Assembly (NCBI GenBank): GCA_019671135.1
Contig: JAHRHY010000001.1
Coordinates: 1,798,001-1,862,000 of the forward strand
Length of the DNA stretch: 64,000 nt
Direction: 5' to 3'
Source of the DNA: Linnemannia hyalina
Lineage: Eukaryota; Mortierellomycota; Mortierellomycetes; Mortierellales; Mortierellaceae
In this document: positions 1-8,502 of the stretch, one piece after another
Position numbering within the stretch: the first letter of the stretch is position 1
How the letters are laid out: each line of letters begins with the position of its first letter
Made by a program: the position numbers and the translations under genes
The notes under the pieces: model-generated
Seen by the model: only the letters and a program-made list of their open reading frames with translations
Databases searched by the model: none
Told to the model about the DNA's origin: nothing

Positions 1-1024
1 CGCTGCGACAGTGATTCTAGGAACCGATTTGTCTTTCAGCATATGAATGTAGCCGTACACTTTCATTGGTGTTTTCAACTTAGGCCTGTCAGTCCACAAC
101 TTCTGAGGGAACTGACGAGATAACGCATCAGGTAACACATTGAGTACTCCAGGACGGTAAACAATGTTGAACGAGTAAGCCATGATGGTGTCAAACCAAG
201 TTGTCATCATTGGGTTCAAATCTTGCTGTGAGTGAAGAAAAGTAAGAGCCCGATGATCGGTGAACAAGGTAAAATGGTAACCCCAAAGATATTGATGGAA
301 TTTTTTCAATGCGAAAACAATCGCTAATAACTCCTTCTTAGTAGCGGAATATTTTCTCTCTCGGTCCTGCAGAGTGCGAGCCATGAAAGATATGTAGTTG
401 ACGTTCGAGGGAACGGACTGCATATCCTTCGGTTCGGGTACACCTTCCGGCAACTGATACAGTACCGCACCAATTCCAACGTTGGACGCGTCCGTGGCAA
501 CGTAGAACGGTCGACTGAAGTCTGGGAAGGATAACACGGGAGCTCGTACAAGTAGTTCCTTGAGTCCATTGAAAGAATCCATTTCATCTTTTGATAATTT
601 AAAAGTTCCTTCTCTATGACGAAGTGCATCAAGTGGTGCAGCAATAGTACTGTAGAGAGGGATATATTCACGAAAGAAATTGAGGGTACCCAAATACGAT
701 TGCACTTGTTTGGCGGTGGTAGGTGGTGCCCATTTGTGAATGTTAGCCAACTTGGTAGGGTCGACTTTCTTTCCAAAGAGATCAACAATGAATCCCAGCA
801 GAGAGATCTGTGTGCTGAAAAAATTGCACTTGTTCTTGTTGATGATCAATTTCGCCTCGTTGAGTCTTTCGATCACACATTTGACATGAGCTGCATGCTC
901 TTCTCTGCTCTTTGAAAAGATAACAATGTCATCAATAAAGTTCAGAACAAAAGGCAAATCGTCAAGGATGCGAGACATACCTCTTTGGAACAAGCTCGAG
1001 AGTGGCTTCAGACCAAAGGGGGCC
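1..1024 (-). pseudogene. RT palm/thumb and RNase H (Ty3/gypsy pol), truncated by window edge
   Basis: This continues the polymerase in the frame shifted by one base. It is open from the T6 run to the window edge. It reads PFGLKPLSSLFQRGM, then the catalytic box FIDDIVIFS (a variant of YxDD, near 905-935). The connection domain follows, with LLGFIVD and the usual FFREYIP region. RNase H is recognisable from TDASNVGIGAVLYQ (near 470-515), KYSATKKELLAIV and TDHRALTFL. Integrase is not in the window. Residues look conserved and there is no in-frame stop, so decay is recent or limited to the two frame breaks. Confidence 0.75.
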
Positions 1025-3326
1025 TTTTTTGAACATGTATTGTTTTCCCTCATGCATGAAAGCAGTGAGGTGCCTGTCTTCTTTATGAATAGGTAGACGA
1101 TGGTACGCCTGTGTAAGGTCGATGGTGCTGTAGATGGAATGACCAGCTACTTTTTGCATAATATCGGAGATGAGAGGGAGAGGGAAATTATCCTCTGGTA
1201 AATGTACATTGAGAGCACGAGGGTCAAGACACACTCGCCACAATGACTTTTTCCCATCCAAATCCTTTTTAGCTGCAAGTGTGAGGGTGTTGTTATGTGG
1301 GTTGCCAGCAGGTGCAAGCTCGATCACATCATCCTCTAGCCAGCGTGCGACCGTTTCATCCAATATGGGTCTCTGGGAGTGAGCAAATTGTCTAGGTCGT
1401 CGATATACAATGGTACCTTTTGGAACAGGTAGATACACCATCATCTCAGGAACGGGGCAATGACTTGTCTTTGAGATATTTTCATTGTCTTTGAGTGCTT
1501 TGCTGATGGCATCTAGGAATCTTCCTTTCATGCGCTTAAACTCAGCGGTGAGTTCCTCTTCAGGGGTGGTAATCGGACGCAAAGATGGTTTCTCGTCTTC
1601 AACGGGAACATCATGTGCAGGTGACATCTCTTTTATTTCTGGGAGACCGCAGAGAGCGAAGCCCATATGATAAAAAAGATCCATTCCGATTGTAAGAGCA
1701 AACTCTTGATCTTCGATTATTTCAAAAGGGGCAGAGAGAAACCGACCATTGAATTCGAATTCAACTTGATCAGTTACACCAATGCGTTCGACAATAGTCT
1801 TGTTTGCTAGTGTAAAATTACCAAGGATCTTAGTGAAAGGAATGTTATGTTCCTTGACTATGTCCTGTCTGATAAAAGAATGTGTAGCACCAGTATCTAT
1901 TAACGCATGGTGTGTCCTCTTGAATGCACGGATTTCGATTCGAAATCTATTGTCGTGTTCTACTGCATCCTTAATAGCAGCATAGTGTCTGATAGTTAAT
2001 TTGTCAGATGCGAAAGTGTCGAGTTCCTCAGTCGTCATACCAAAGCTACTGTCATCGTCACTGTGGTAGTCCATGTTAGCCTGACTTTGAGAAGCAAGGT
2101 TAGACAGGCTAGCAAAAGACGGTTCTTTTGTTTCAAAGTATGGCACAGAGACAAAGGCAGATTGTTTTGTTGGCAATGAGCGAAACGCGTATTGGGGTCG
2201 TGCACTCGTAGGTGCAGGTACATCCTTATCAGTTGTAACTGATTGTTCGCTATCCGGTAAAGGGGTTACAGACAAATCATTTTCTGTAGTCACAGACACA
2301 TTATTTTCTTCTGCTGAAGAAGTATGGACAGCAAGTGAAGGAGACAGAATTGGACCAATAGGGATAGTGTTAGAACCAGTCAGTGGTAATTTTTTATTAC
2401 TAAGTTCTGTTATGACAGGAGAGGGAAGTGTCATGTCGTTCGTCTCTACGAGGTCCTCAGGTACACTTGTCTGTAGAGAAATAGTAGCATGAGTGAGCAA
2501 GGTTTGATCAGACACAGAGAAAAATTCAGATTCAGAAAAAGGAGGTATAGACAATTTACCTTCTTTCTTGTTCTTGTAGCTCTTGCCGCCCTTGCTGTCA
2601 GAGTTCTTCTTGCGATCACTGTTGCAGTAGGGGGCAGTGTGGCCATTCTTGTTGCACTTGGTGCAGTGCCTGCAGTTCTTGGTATCATGCGAGCGATTTT
2701 CACCGTGATTGTCACAGTGGAAAGTCTTCTTGCCAGAGTTAGACGAAGATGGGAACGACGACGAATCAGCAGTCGGTTTGCCTTTGCCACTGCGGTCGTT
2801 CTTGCGGTGACGTTGTCGCTTGTGACCATGGTTATTACCGGTCTTGGACGAGGAGGCATCCTTGTCATCTTCATCATCGTCGACGAGACTGTGGGGTCTC
2901 TTGAGAGAGTCGTCTGGTCCTTCCATTACACTGAGGTTGGTAAGGATCTCACAAATAGAGTCCAGCTTGACCTCAGATAAGGAGGTGCCAGTCTTTTGAA
3001 TCGATGTCTTGATCAGGTTGAGCTCCACCGATGGGATTGAACTCATGATGCCAGACAGTACAGTGGCGTTGTTATCATCAATTCGATACACGCGCACTGA
3101 TCGTTGGAGACGAAGAGCGAAGTTTCGGTACGACTCCTTGTGACGACGGCCAATTTCGGCGACACGAGCAACGGTTTTGAAGCGTTCCGTCGGAGTCAAA
3201 ACACTGTCGACGAAGGCAACTTCACATTCCTCCCAAGTTAGGGAAGAACTGCCGTGACGAGACAGCTCATCAGTGAACTGCTGTCGTGTCTGATCGTCCA
3301 GAATCGCCATACAGAGCAGGCGTTGG
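1025..3326 (-). pseudogene. Gag C-terminus, protease and RT N-terminus (Ty3/gypsy pol)
   Basis: In order this frame shows the capsid C-terminal half, a Lys/Ser/His-rich basic linker, and one CCHC knuckle (CTKCNKNGHTAPYC, near 2620-2665). A long acidic spacer follows, then a retroviral-type aspartic protease with the active-site motif LIDTGATHSF (near 1880-1915), then the N-terminal fingers and palm of reverse transcriptase (DPRALNVHLPEDNFPLP; STIDLTQAYHRLPI). The frame ends prematurely at 962. At the T6 run 1025-1030, one base fewer would restore the usual PFGL motif that precedes the RT catalytic loop. Either the copy is dead or the assembly has a homopolymer error. Confidence 0.75.
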
Positions 3327-3981
3327 GCACTGGCGAGGAAAGGAGTCTCGTCTTGAATCCATCGAGGAACAAGTGAGGGTTGCGGATGACTTGATACGAT
3401 TGTCCCTTGCCGTGCTTGATGTCACCAAATCGGGGAGTGCCCGAGTCGAGTGTCAATTTGTTGCTGTCAACCCTGATAGCGGTGGCAATAGTTGCCGTGG
3501 GATCGGTCACGATCGGTGCCATCGGTTGGTCGAGAGCCAGTGCTGCTGACAGACGCGCACAATCCGCGGTCTTTTGGCGCACGACTTCTAAGAGTTGGAT
3601 GGCTTCCTTCTGCCACATCTGGTAATTGACATCGAGAGGGTTCTTGTGCATCTTGAGCAGGGTGCGACGGTATAGCTTGGACCAATTAGAAAGATCGTGT
3701 TTCTTGGTGGTGATGGCTTCCTCAAGACCGCTGGTGAGCTCGGAGTCACTCACGTCGTCAGCATCCGTCATGGCAGAAAAAGTGTTCGGGTCGAAGACTG
3801 GAGAGGGCTGCATGTGCTGGTTTGCCGACAAGATGGACGAGGCCTGTTCGTTGTCATCGCTCATAATGATGTCCTCTCGGAATACAGGGACGGGGGATGG
3901 AGCGACAACAAAGGTGCCGGTGGCATCGATAGCCAAGTCTTGGAGAGTGGGTAACTCGTTGTTGTCAGAGTTGTCAGACAT
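3327..3981 (-). pseudogene. Gag N-terminal part (Ty3/gypsy element)
   Basis: The reading frame starts with an ATG at 3981 and codes for an acidic, Ser/Asp-rich leader. A predicted helical stretch rich in Leu, Lys and Gln follows, then the start of a capsid-like region. The frame runs on to a stop at 3238, but the conserved-looking capsid sequence continues in another frame whose open stretch overlaps this one. The real protein was therefore probably continuous, and a small indel somewhere around 3320-3400 broke it. It lies about 100 bp downstream of the TATA-like box at 4090-4081, which would drive it. Function by family: structural Gag of a retrotransposon particle. Confidence 0.65.
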
Positions 3982-4512
3982 AGGAGTGATGATTTGTGAT
4001 TTAGAGTGAGAGTGTCGGACAAAAGTTCAGAAGTTCTTGAGTGGATCGAAAAGTTGCCTTTCTTGTTAGGGAAGAGGTTTCTTTTAAATACTCATTACCG
4101 ACACGTGTCATGGCAGCGTAGATTTTTAATCCGTATGCAACGTTTGCAGTGTTATAGCAAGGATGTTGTTTGTACCTAGTAATGGTGTAAAGGGAGCATT
4201 TATTTTCCTTTATTTTCCAATTAGCAAGCAAAAATAACAAAGATAAAAGAGTGAGGCTCTTTGCTGTTGTTTCTGTCAGCATTTATTATTTTGATTTCGC
4301 TGCTATTCGCATAGGTGTCACAGATCGCTACTTATGTATGCTAATTGCTCTTCGGTCATATCCGAGGGTGACATAGGTTCGAGGTTGCGTCTGACAGTCT
4401 CCGGTGATGGAGGTGCGAAGGAAAGAAACAAATGCAATCGCTCGATTAGGAACTCAACATCGACGAAAATACTAGAGATAGTGTTTATTTCTATTGAAGC
4501 ATCATACACAAC
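3982..4512. other. Intergenic: gag leader, candidate LTR, then AT-rich sequence
   Basis: The left third is the leader of the retroelement with the TATA-like box and the candidate LTR ends. From about 4104 to 4512 the sequence is AT-rich and I see no coding or RNA gene. It includes the 3' flank of the next minus-strand ORF. Confidence 0.5.
4081..4090 (-). promoter_or_regulatory. TATA-like box upstream of gag
   Basis: The minus strand reads TATTTAAAAG about 100 bp before the gag ATG. This would place transcription start inside or next to the candidate short LTR. Confidence 0.35.
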
Positions 4513-5106
4513 CTAAGGATTAGACTGCGTACGGGAGTTAAGGTACGTCAGGCGCTGCTCGTATGTACGGGCGAAAGATTCCCAGGCTTGTCGTGCTTCC
4601 AACATGTATCGAAGCTCCTTTTCTTTCTGATCTAGGTGTTGCCTCACCAACGTCAGCTGATCGTATTCCTGCTGCGAGGTGCAGGAGAGAAGCCTCTCGT
4701 ACACCCGCCCGGCCTGAGCAAAGAGCTCTTGCTGTTGCTGAGTGTAGGCCACTAGCTGTTCTTGTTGGAGAGAGGTCCACCAAGCCTGAGGAATGTTCTC
4801 CGAAGATGGTGCCGGTGCAGACAACAGTACAGGTACAGGTGAAGAGACGGGTATAGGCGAGGAGACTGGTGGAGGCGATCGGTCTTCCGCGACTTGCGAG
4901 AGCGGGTCCTGTGAGAGACAAACCGTCTCATCGGCCTCATGATCGATACAGTCTTCATGCTCAATACTGTCCTCTTGCTCGATGCTGTCCTCCTTGGACC
5001 AGTTGTTAGACGCAGACAGTTGCTGTTGTGACGACTCCAGCTCGTGTGCAAAGCGAGTGTTCTTGACTGGCCTTTTGGTGCCATGGGTGGAGCGGGTTGA
5101 GGTCAT
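4513..5106 (-). CDS. Hypothetical protein, Pro/Ser-rich N-terminus plus Gln-rich coiled coil
   Basis: Not recognised. The frame could start at 5184, but the ATG at 5106 (MTSTRSTHG) fits better because the upstream 26 codons look like a random leader. The 197-residue product has a basic N-terminus, then an acidic repeat (EQEDSIEHEDCIDHE), then a Pro/Val/Ser stretch. A C-terminal half that should be helical follows, rich in Gln, Glu and Leu, with many aromatic residues near the end. No catalytic or zinc motif is visible. It lies between a gypsy element and another unknown ORF on the same strand, so it may be a lineage-specific or transposon-associated gene. Whether it is expressed is unknown. 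Confidence 0.4.
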   Translation of the reverse strand: MTSTRSTHGTKRPVKNTRFAHELESSQQQLSASNNWSKEDSIEQEDSIEHEDCIDHEADETVCLSQDPLSQVAEDRSPPPVSSPIPVSSPVPVLLSAPAPSSENIPQAWWTSLQQEQLVAYTQQQQELFAQAGRVYERLLSCTSQQEYDQLTLVRQHLDQKEKELRYMLEARQAWESFARTYEQRLTYLNSRTQSNP

Positions 5107-5671
5107 TGTGAAAGTTGGTAGTGAAGGGTGTTTGTGTGAATGGGATGGAAAGCGAAGAATGTGGAAAGAAGTTGTTTCTTTCATCCTCTCTCTCTTTTCT
5201 CATTCTTTTTATGTCTCTTCCTTTTCTTTTCCTGAATGCCAATTGGATCAAGGAAATCAGGACGTGGTGCATGGTGATTGGTCGAGACACTCATGCAAAG
5301 ATGGCGTGCTTGTAAAAGCGAAAAGAAAAACAACTCATTCTCATGCATACATGTCTTGTGCCAACAGCGCTTGCATCATCCGCGGAGAAGATAAATAAAA
5401 AATATAACACGATGCATGATGACATCGATTTTTCTACATCATCTACTGATGAGGGTGATGACATCGTCTTTCATTGTGCATCCTGTGATCTGCAGGTGAA
5501 GACTCACCTTCGATGACGCGCAGGAGCAAACATGCTATTGTGCGGGAGTATATTTTATCCTTGTGATTAGGCTTGAGTCATGAGGGAGAGAGAAGTACAA
5601 CGATTCAAGAGAGAAAACAAAACTGTATTAGTCAGTTCTTTTTATTTAGAGTTGTGTTTGAGATCTTGTTA
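5107..5671. other. Intergenic: upstream region of the 4513-5106 ORF
   Basis: No gene seen. On the minus strand an AT-rich TATA-like stretch lies near 5390-5410. A block starting GATGACATCGTCTTT (5458-5472) recurs in the next upstream intergenic region at 6568, which hints that the two spacers are related. Confidence 0.4.
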
Positions 5672-6346
5672 CTACTGATCCTGCCGTGGCGACACAACTT
5701 GCTGATGTTGTTCTTCCGTCTCCTCGTGCGTGGAGTGTTGTTCAGCGTCAGGTCTGTTTGTTTGTACAGCCGAACTCCTTTTTGTGACGTATGGCCGATG
5801 AAAGTAGTTGTGCGTGTCGAGGCGTCGAGAGGGAGGAAATGCGACTCTCCTCTGCCAATAATCATCGAAATGGGATAGGGTGCGCTTGACAACCTGTATT
5901 TTTGTCTCCAATCCTTCCATCATATGATTGTATTTCCAGTACTCCTGGTCCTGGAGGTCGATGGTGGTACCGATGTCAATGGGTGGCTCGGTTTCCGAGT
6001 CGAACATGCCGTGCATATCGCACAGTCGGTGGATGGTTTGGGCGGCAGCGTATGTCTTCGAGGATTGAAGGTGTACAAGAAGGGATTGGGCGTTTCGTAT
6101 CGCTACAGTGCCTATCCTGCCTTCATCGGGTTGAACCGCCCAGAAGTGCGGTGGAGCAACGTCATGAAGATAGTTGTGAGTCGGTCGCTGGGGCGTTGTA
6201 GTGCTGTTCCTTCTGTCAGCGTATGGGTGCGCGCGTGTGGGCGACGTCCTTCGTGGCGGTGTTCTGCCGCTGTCGCTAGTAGAGCGAGGAGGGGACGGGG
6301 TATTGTCTCCTTGGGGACCAGATGAGGGAGCGTTGTCATCGTTCAT
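5672..6346 (-). CDS. Hypothetical protein, Pro/Ser/Thr/Arg-rich N-terminus
   Basis: Not recognised. The 224-residue product starts MNDDNAPSSGPQGDN. About 60 residues are rich in Pro, Ser, Thr and Arg, as in a disordered tail. A more ordered middle follows, with hydrophobic and aromatic residues (HFWAVQPDEGRIGTV; RLCDMHGMFD; DQEYWKYNHMMEGLE), and then a basic, Gln/His/Glu-rich end. No known motif is visible. Its size, orientation and layout (disordered N-terminus, helical C-terminus) resemble the ORF at 4513-5106, but I cannot show sequence homology by eye. It is a single exon in a retroelement-rich block, so it may be transposon-derived. Confidence 0.4.
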   Translation of the reverse strand: MNDDNAPSSGPQGDNTPSPPRSTSDSGRTPPRRTSPTRAHPYADRRNSTTTPQRPTHNYLHDVAPPHFWAVQPDEGRIGTVAIRNAQSLLVHLQSSKTYAAAQTIHRLCDMHGMFDSETEPPIDIGTTIDLQDQEYWKYNHMMEGLETKIQVVKRTLSHFDDYWQRRVAFPPSRRLDTHNYFHRPYVTKRSSAVQTNRPDAEQHSTHEETEEQHQQVVSPRQDQ

Positions 6347-6814
6347 GATGTGTGTGTTTTGTTGCGCTGTCGAGAAGGAGAGTTGTTGGGAGATGGTAAA
6401 GGTGTGTTGACAAAGTGTTTTACTTTTTCATTCCTCCTCCATCCTTCTCACTTGTGATCTTGTGCAAAGTTCTCACAAAGCGCATTCATCGCTACCTGAT
6501 GGTCATCTGCCATTGGTTCATGCTTGAATCACGCCATCCCATAGAAAATCTTGAGAATCAACAAACGATGACATCGTCTTTTATTTTCAACATCATGTGA
6601 CACTAATCGTCAGTGGAGATCTTACCTGCGGTGAGGTTTTGTCTCTGCTCAAGCATCACAATCGATGCGAGGTCGTGCTTTTGATACCCTTGAGTATAAG
6701 CGGTAGTGGTTCCAGTGTTTTCAGACTGGAGTGGTGCCAGTAGTGAGACGGTGCTCTGTCAGCTGCATGGCTGACCTTCCATACGGTGATGGGTGTGCAT
6801 TCATTCCTTTCGTG

Positions 6815-6849
<35 letters not shown>

Positions 6850-7012
6850 AAGTGAATGCGTGTAGGGGTGTGTGAAGTGGGGAAGATCCCTATTGTGAAT
6901 TCGTTAAGAAAAATGGAGAATAATAACCGGGGTTGTGATAGTAAAGGTTATGATGGGAATAGGAATAACGAAACAAAGAGAGGGATCTGTTTAATTCAGG
7001 GACGAAGAGTCC
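6347..7012. other. Intergenic with T29 homopolymer
   Basis: No gene seen. The stretch holds a run of 29 T at 6817-6845, which reads as poly(A) on the minus strand. It also holds the GATGACATCGTCTTTT block at 6568 shared with the spacer at 5458. The right end forms one arm of the inverted repeat described separately. Confidence 0.5.
6817..6845 (-). repeat. Homopolymer T29 (poly(A) on minus strand)
   Basis: 29 consecutive T. In this block long A/T runs adjoin retroelement pieces, so this is a plausible remnant of a retrotransposed poly(A) tail whose body I cannot identify. Confidence 0.5.
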
Positions 7013-7029
7013 TTATGTACTCTTCGTCC
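7000..7029 (-). repeat. Perfect 11-bp inverted repeat over the stop codon of the gag-only gene
   Basis: GGACGAAGAGT (7000-7010) and ACTCTTCGTCC (7019-7029) are perfect reverse complements separated by 8 bases. The stop codon of the minus-strand gag gene lies in the loop and the last sense codons form one arm. In RNA this is an 11-bp stem. Confidence 0.75.
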
Positions 7030-8125
7030 TAATGATACACGTGATTATAGCACAGCGAGCATGCGAGAGATCCATGTCCATCGAAGTGGTCGCGGGAGCT
7101 GAGGTAGCAGGGGTGGACGCGGTAGTTGGGGTGGATGAGGCTTGAGTGGTAGTAGAAGTGTGGGCAGTGGTGGAACGGGACGGAGTGCTGGAAGATTTGT
7201 TGCCGGAACGGGTCACTGCATAGCCGTACTGTCGGTTGTCGATGTCGATAGCCAATTGTGAAAACTCGGCAAAGGTAGGTGGCTCGGGGTAGTTTGCCAT
7301 GGCTTCTTGAACAGACTCCTTCAGGCCGAGGCGGAACTGTGAAATCATTGCGCTATCATTCCATGCTGTATCCGCTGCAAGGTTGACGAAACGGTTTGTA
7401 TAGTCGATGGCAGAACCGCGCTGTCTAAGTTGACGGAGTTGGGTTTCTGCTAGGACGTGAGCATTGGAGACTCCAAAGTTCTTACTCATAAGAGCAAAGA
7501 ACTGATCCAGGTTAGAAATACATGCGGGTCTCTCCTCGACAGGCAACTTGAAGGACGGAACGTATCTCTGCATGTACTTGAACGCTGCAGTATCACCGAG
7601 GCGCGAGATAGCCAGCACAATGCGGTCGTGGTCGTTCGGATAGAGGGTCTCGTTTGCAACGAAGAAGAGTTCCAGCTGAGCCTGAAACCCTTTCCAATCT
7701 TCACGCTTGCCGGAGAAGACTGCGGGGGGTGCTACTTTTGGCCTCGAAGGGGAGCTATTGCTGGAGTGAGGTGTAGTTGATTGGAAGATGGCACTCACTG
7801 TGTTGGTGACATCGGTCTTGTGATCATAAAATAGTTTGCCTAGTTCTGCGCGAGTGATGGGTGGTAATTGTGACGTCATCTTCTGGACGTTGGATTCGAG
7901 GCTGAGTAATCGAGGGTTGAGGTTGACGGTCAGGCTTGTGAAGAAATCTTCGTTCGAAAGAATGAAGTCCAGCATATCACGGTACTTCTGAACAGTCTCC
8001 TCGAGTTCGGTGACTTTGGCTTGCAAGGGAGTGACCGTCTGAACTATTTGTTCAAGTGTGGCTACTCGGTCCATCAGTGCTTGGAAGCGCGCGTTGGCTG
8101 TAAGGATCTCACTATCGGGTAGCAT
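7013..8125 (-). CDS. Gag-only Ty3-type capsid protein, ends before zinc knuckle
   Basis: This 370-residue product has an N-terminal coiled coil (about residues 1-80; MLPDSEILTANARFQALMDR, LEETVQKYRD) and a Ser/Pro linker. A retrotransposon capsid domain follows at about 120-300, with the typical signs FSGKREDWKGFQAQLELFF, RIVLAISRLGDTAAFKYM, TQLRQLRQRGSAIDYTNRF and ISQFRLGLKESVQEAM. A Ser/Thr-rich tail comes next. The usual CCHC knuckle and all of pol are missing: the frame stops just after MDMDLSHARC, where Ty3-type Gags normally reach the knuckle. The ATG at 8125 is preferred because codons upstream to 8293 translate a poly(A) leader. Either a truncated element or a gag gene kept by the host. 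It differs from the Gag at 3238-3981. Confidence 0.7.
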   Translation of the reverse strand: MLPDSEILTANARFQALMDRVATLEQIVQTVTPLQAKVTELEETVQKYRDMLDFILSNEDFFTSLTVNLNPRLLSLESNVQKMTSQLPPITRAELGKLFYDHKTDVTNTVSAIFQSTTPHSSNSSPSRPKVAPPAVFSGKREDWKGFQAQLELFFVANETLYPNDHDRIVLAISRLGDTAAFKYMQRYVPSFKLPVEERPACISNLDQFFALMSKNFGVSNAHVLAETQLRQLRQRGSAIDYTNRFVNLAADTAWNDSAMISQFRLGLKESVQEAMANYPEPPTFAEFSQLAIDIDNRQYGYAVTRSGNKSSSTPSRSTTAHTSTTTQASSTPTTASTPATSAPATTSMDMDLSHARCAIITCIIRTKST

Positions 8126-8250
8126 TGTAGTTGATACGGAAAGTGAAGAGTTGTTGTAGTTTCTGAGGGTTGTGGGTTGTGTACGGAAGATGGTAGTAAA
8201 AGAGGAAAGAACTTGAAGAAGATAGGGTTTGGTTTTGTTGTGGAAAAGGC

Positions 8251-8274
8251 TTTTTTTTTTTTTTTTTTTTTTTT
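8251..8274 (-). repeat. T24 tract, probable poly(A) tail on minus strand
   Basis: 24 consecutive T, hence A24 in minus orientation, downstream of the ORF1-like gene. The 8-mer AGGCTTTT overlapping its left edge (8247-8254) recurs at 9673-9680. Confidence 0.55.
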
Positions 8275-8490
8275 GAGCGCTGAAGTATATCAATAGAAAA
8301 CAGACAAAGTTTGATCCAAGGTTCTTTAGGTGTATGACTTGGTATTGTCAAGAAAGCAGACCAAGCAATAGAATGAAGTAGATAAAGAGAACCTTGATCA
8401 AGGACTAAGAAATGAGTATAAGGAATAGGTTAAAGAGTATGTTGTATTGGCGATACCAAGTAAAGAGCTATAGATTTGCTATCTAAGGCC

Positions 8491-8498
8491 CTTTTATA
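8491..8498 (-). promoter_or_regulatory. TATA box (TATAAAAG)
   Basis: The minus strand reads TATAAAAG just after the stop codon of the ORF1-like gene and about 370 bp before the gag-only ATG. It could drive the gag gene. Confidence 0.4.
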
Positions 8499-8502
8499 CT
8501 CG

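Larger units (their letters stand above)
1..4103 (-). mobile_element. Ty3/gypsy-type LTR retrotransposon, degenerate, cut by left window edge
   Basis: Gag, a CCHC knuckle, aspartic protease, reverse transcriptase and RNase H follow one another on the minus strand in the order gag-PR-RT-RH, as in Ty3/gypsy elements. The integrase and 3' LTR would lie left of position 1. The element is not intact: the reading frame shifts once inside gag and once inside RT. A possible very short 5' LTR is bounded by TGTCGG (4103-4098) and CCGACA (4018-4013) and contains a TATA-like box at 4090-4081. At about 91 bp it is unusually short, so the right boundary is uncertain. I see no clear primer-binding site after it. 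Confidence 0.8.
8126..8502. other. Leader/promoter region of the gag-only gene with T24 tract
   Basis: The minus strand reads, in order, a TATA box, a leader with an imperfect inverted repeat (TTGATCCAAGGTTCT near 8310 against AGAACCTTGATCAAG near 8390), an A24 run, and a CA/CT-rich leader up to the ATG at 8125. The A24 run may be the tail of the ORF1-bearing insertion to the right. Confidence 0.5.

Noticed and set aside
1170..3549. Plus-strand open frames across the gypsy element
   Set aside because: They are shadows of the clearly recognisable minus-strand gag-pol.
5445..5475. Hammerhead-ribozyme-like CTGATGAG
   Set aside because: The catalytic GAAA and the flanking stems are missing.
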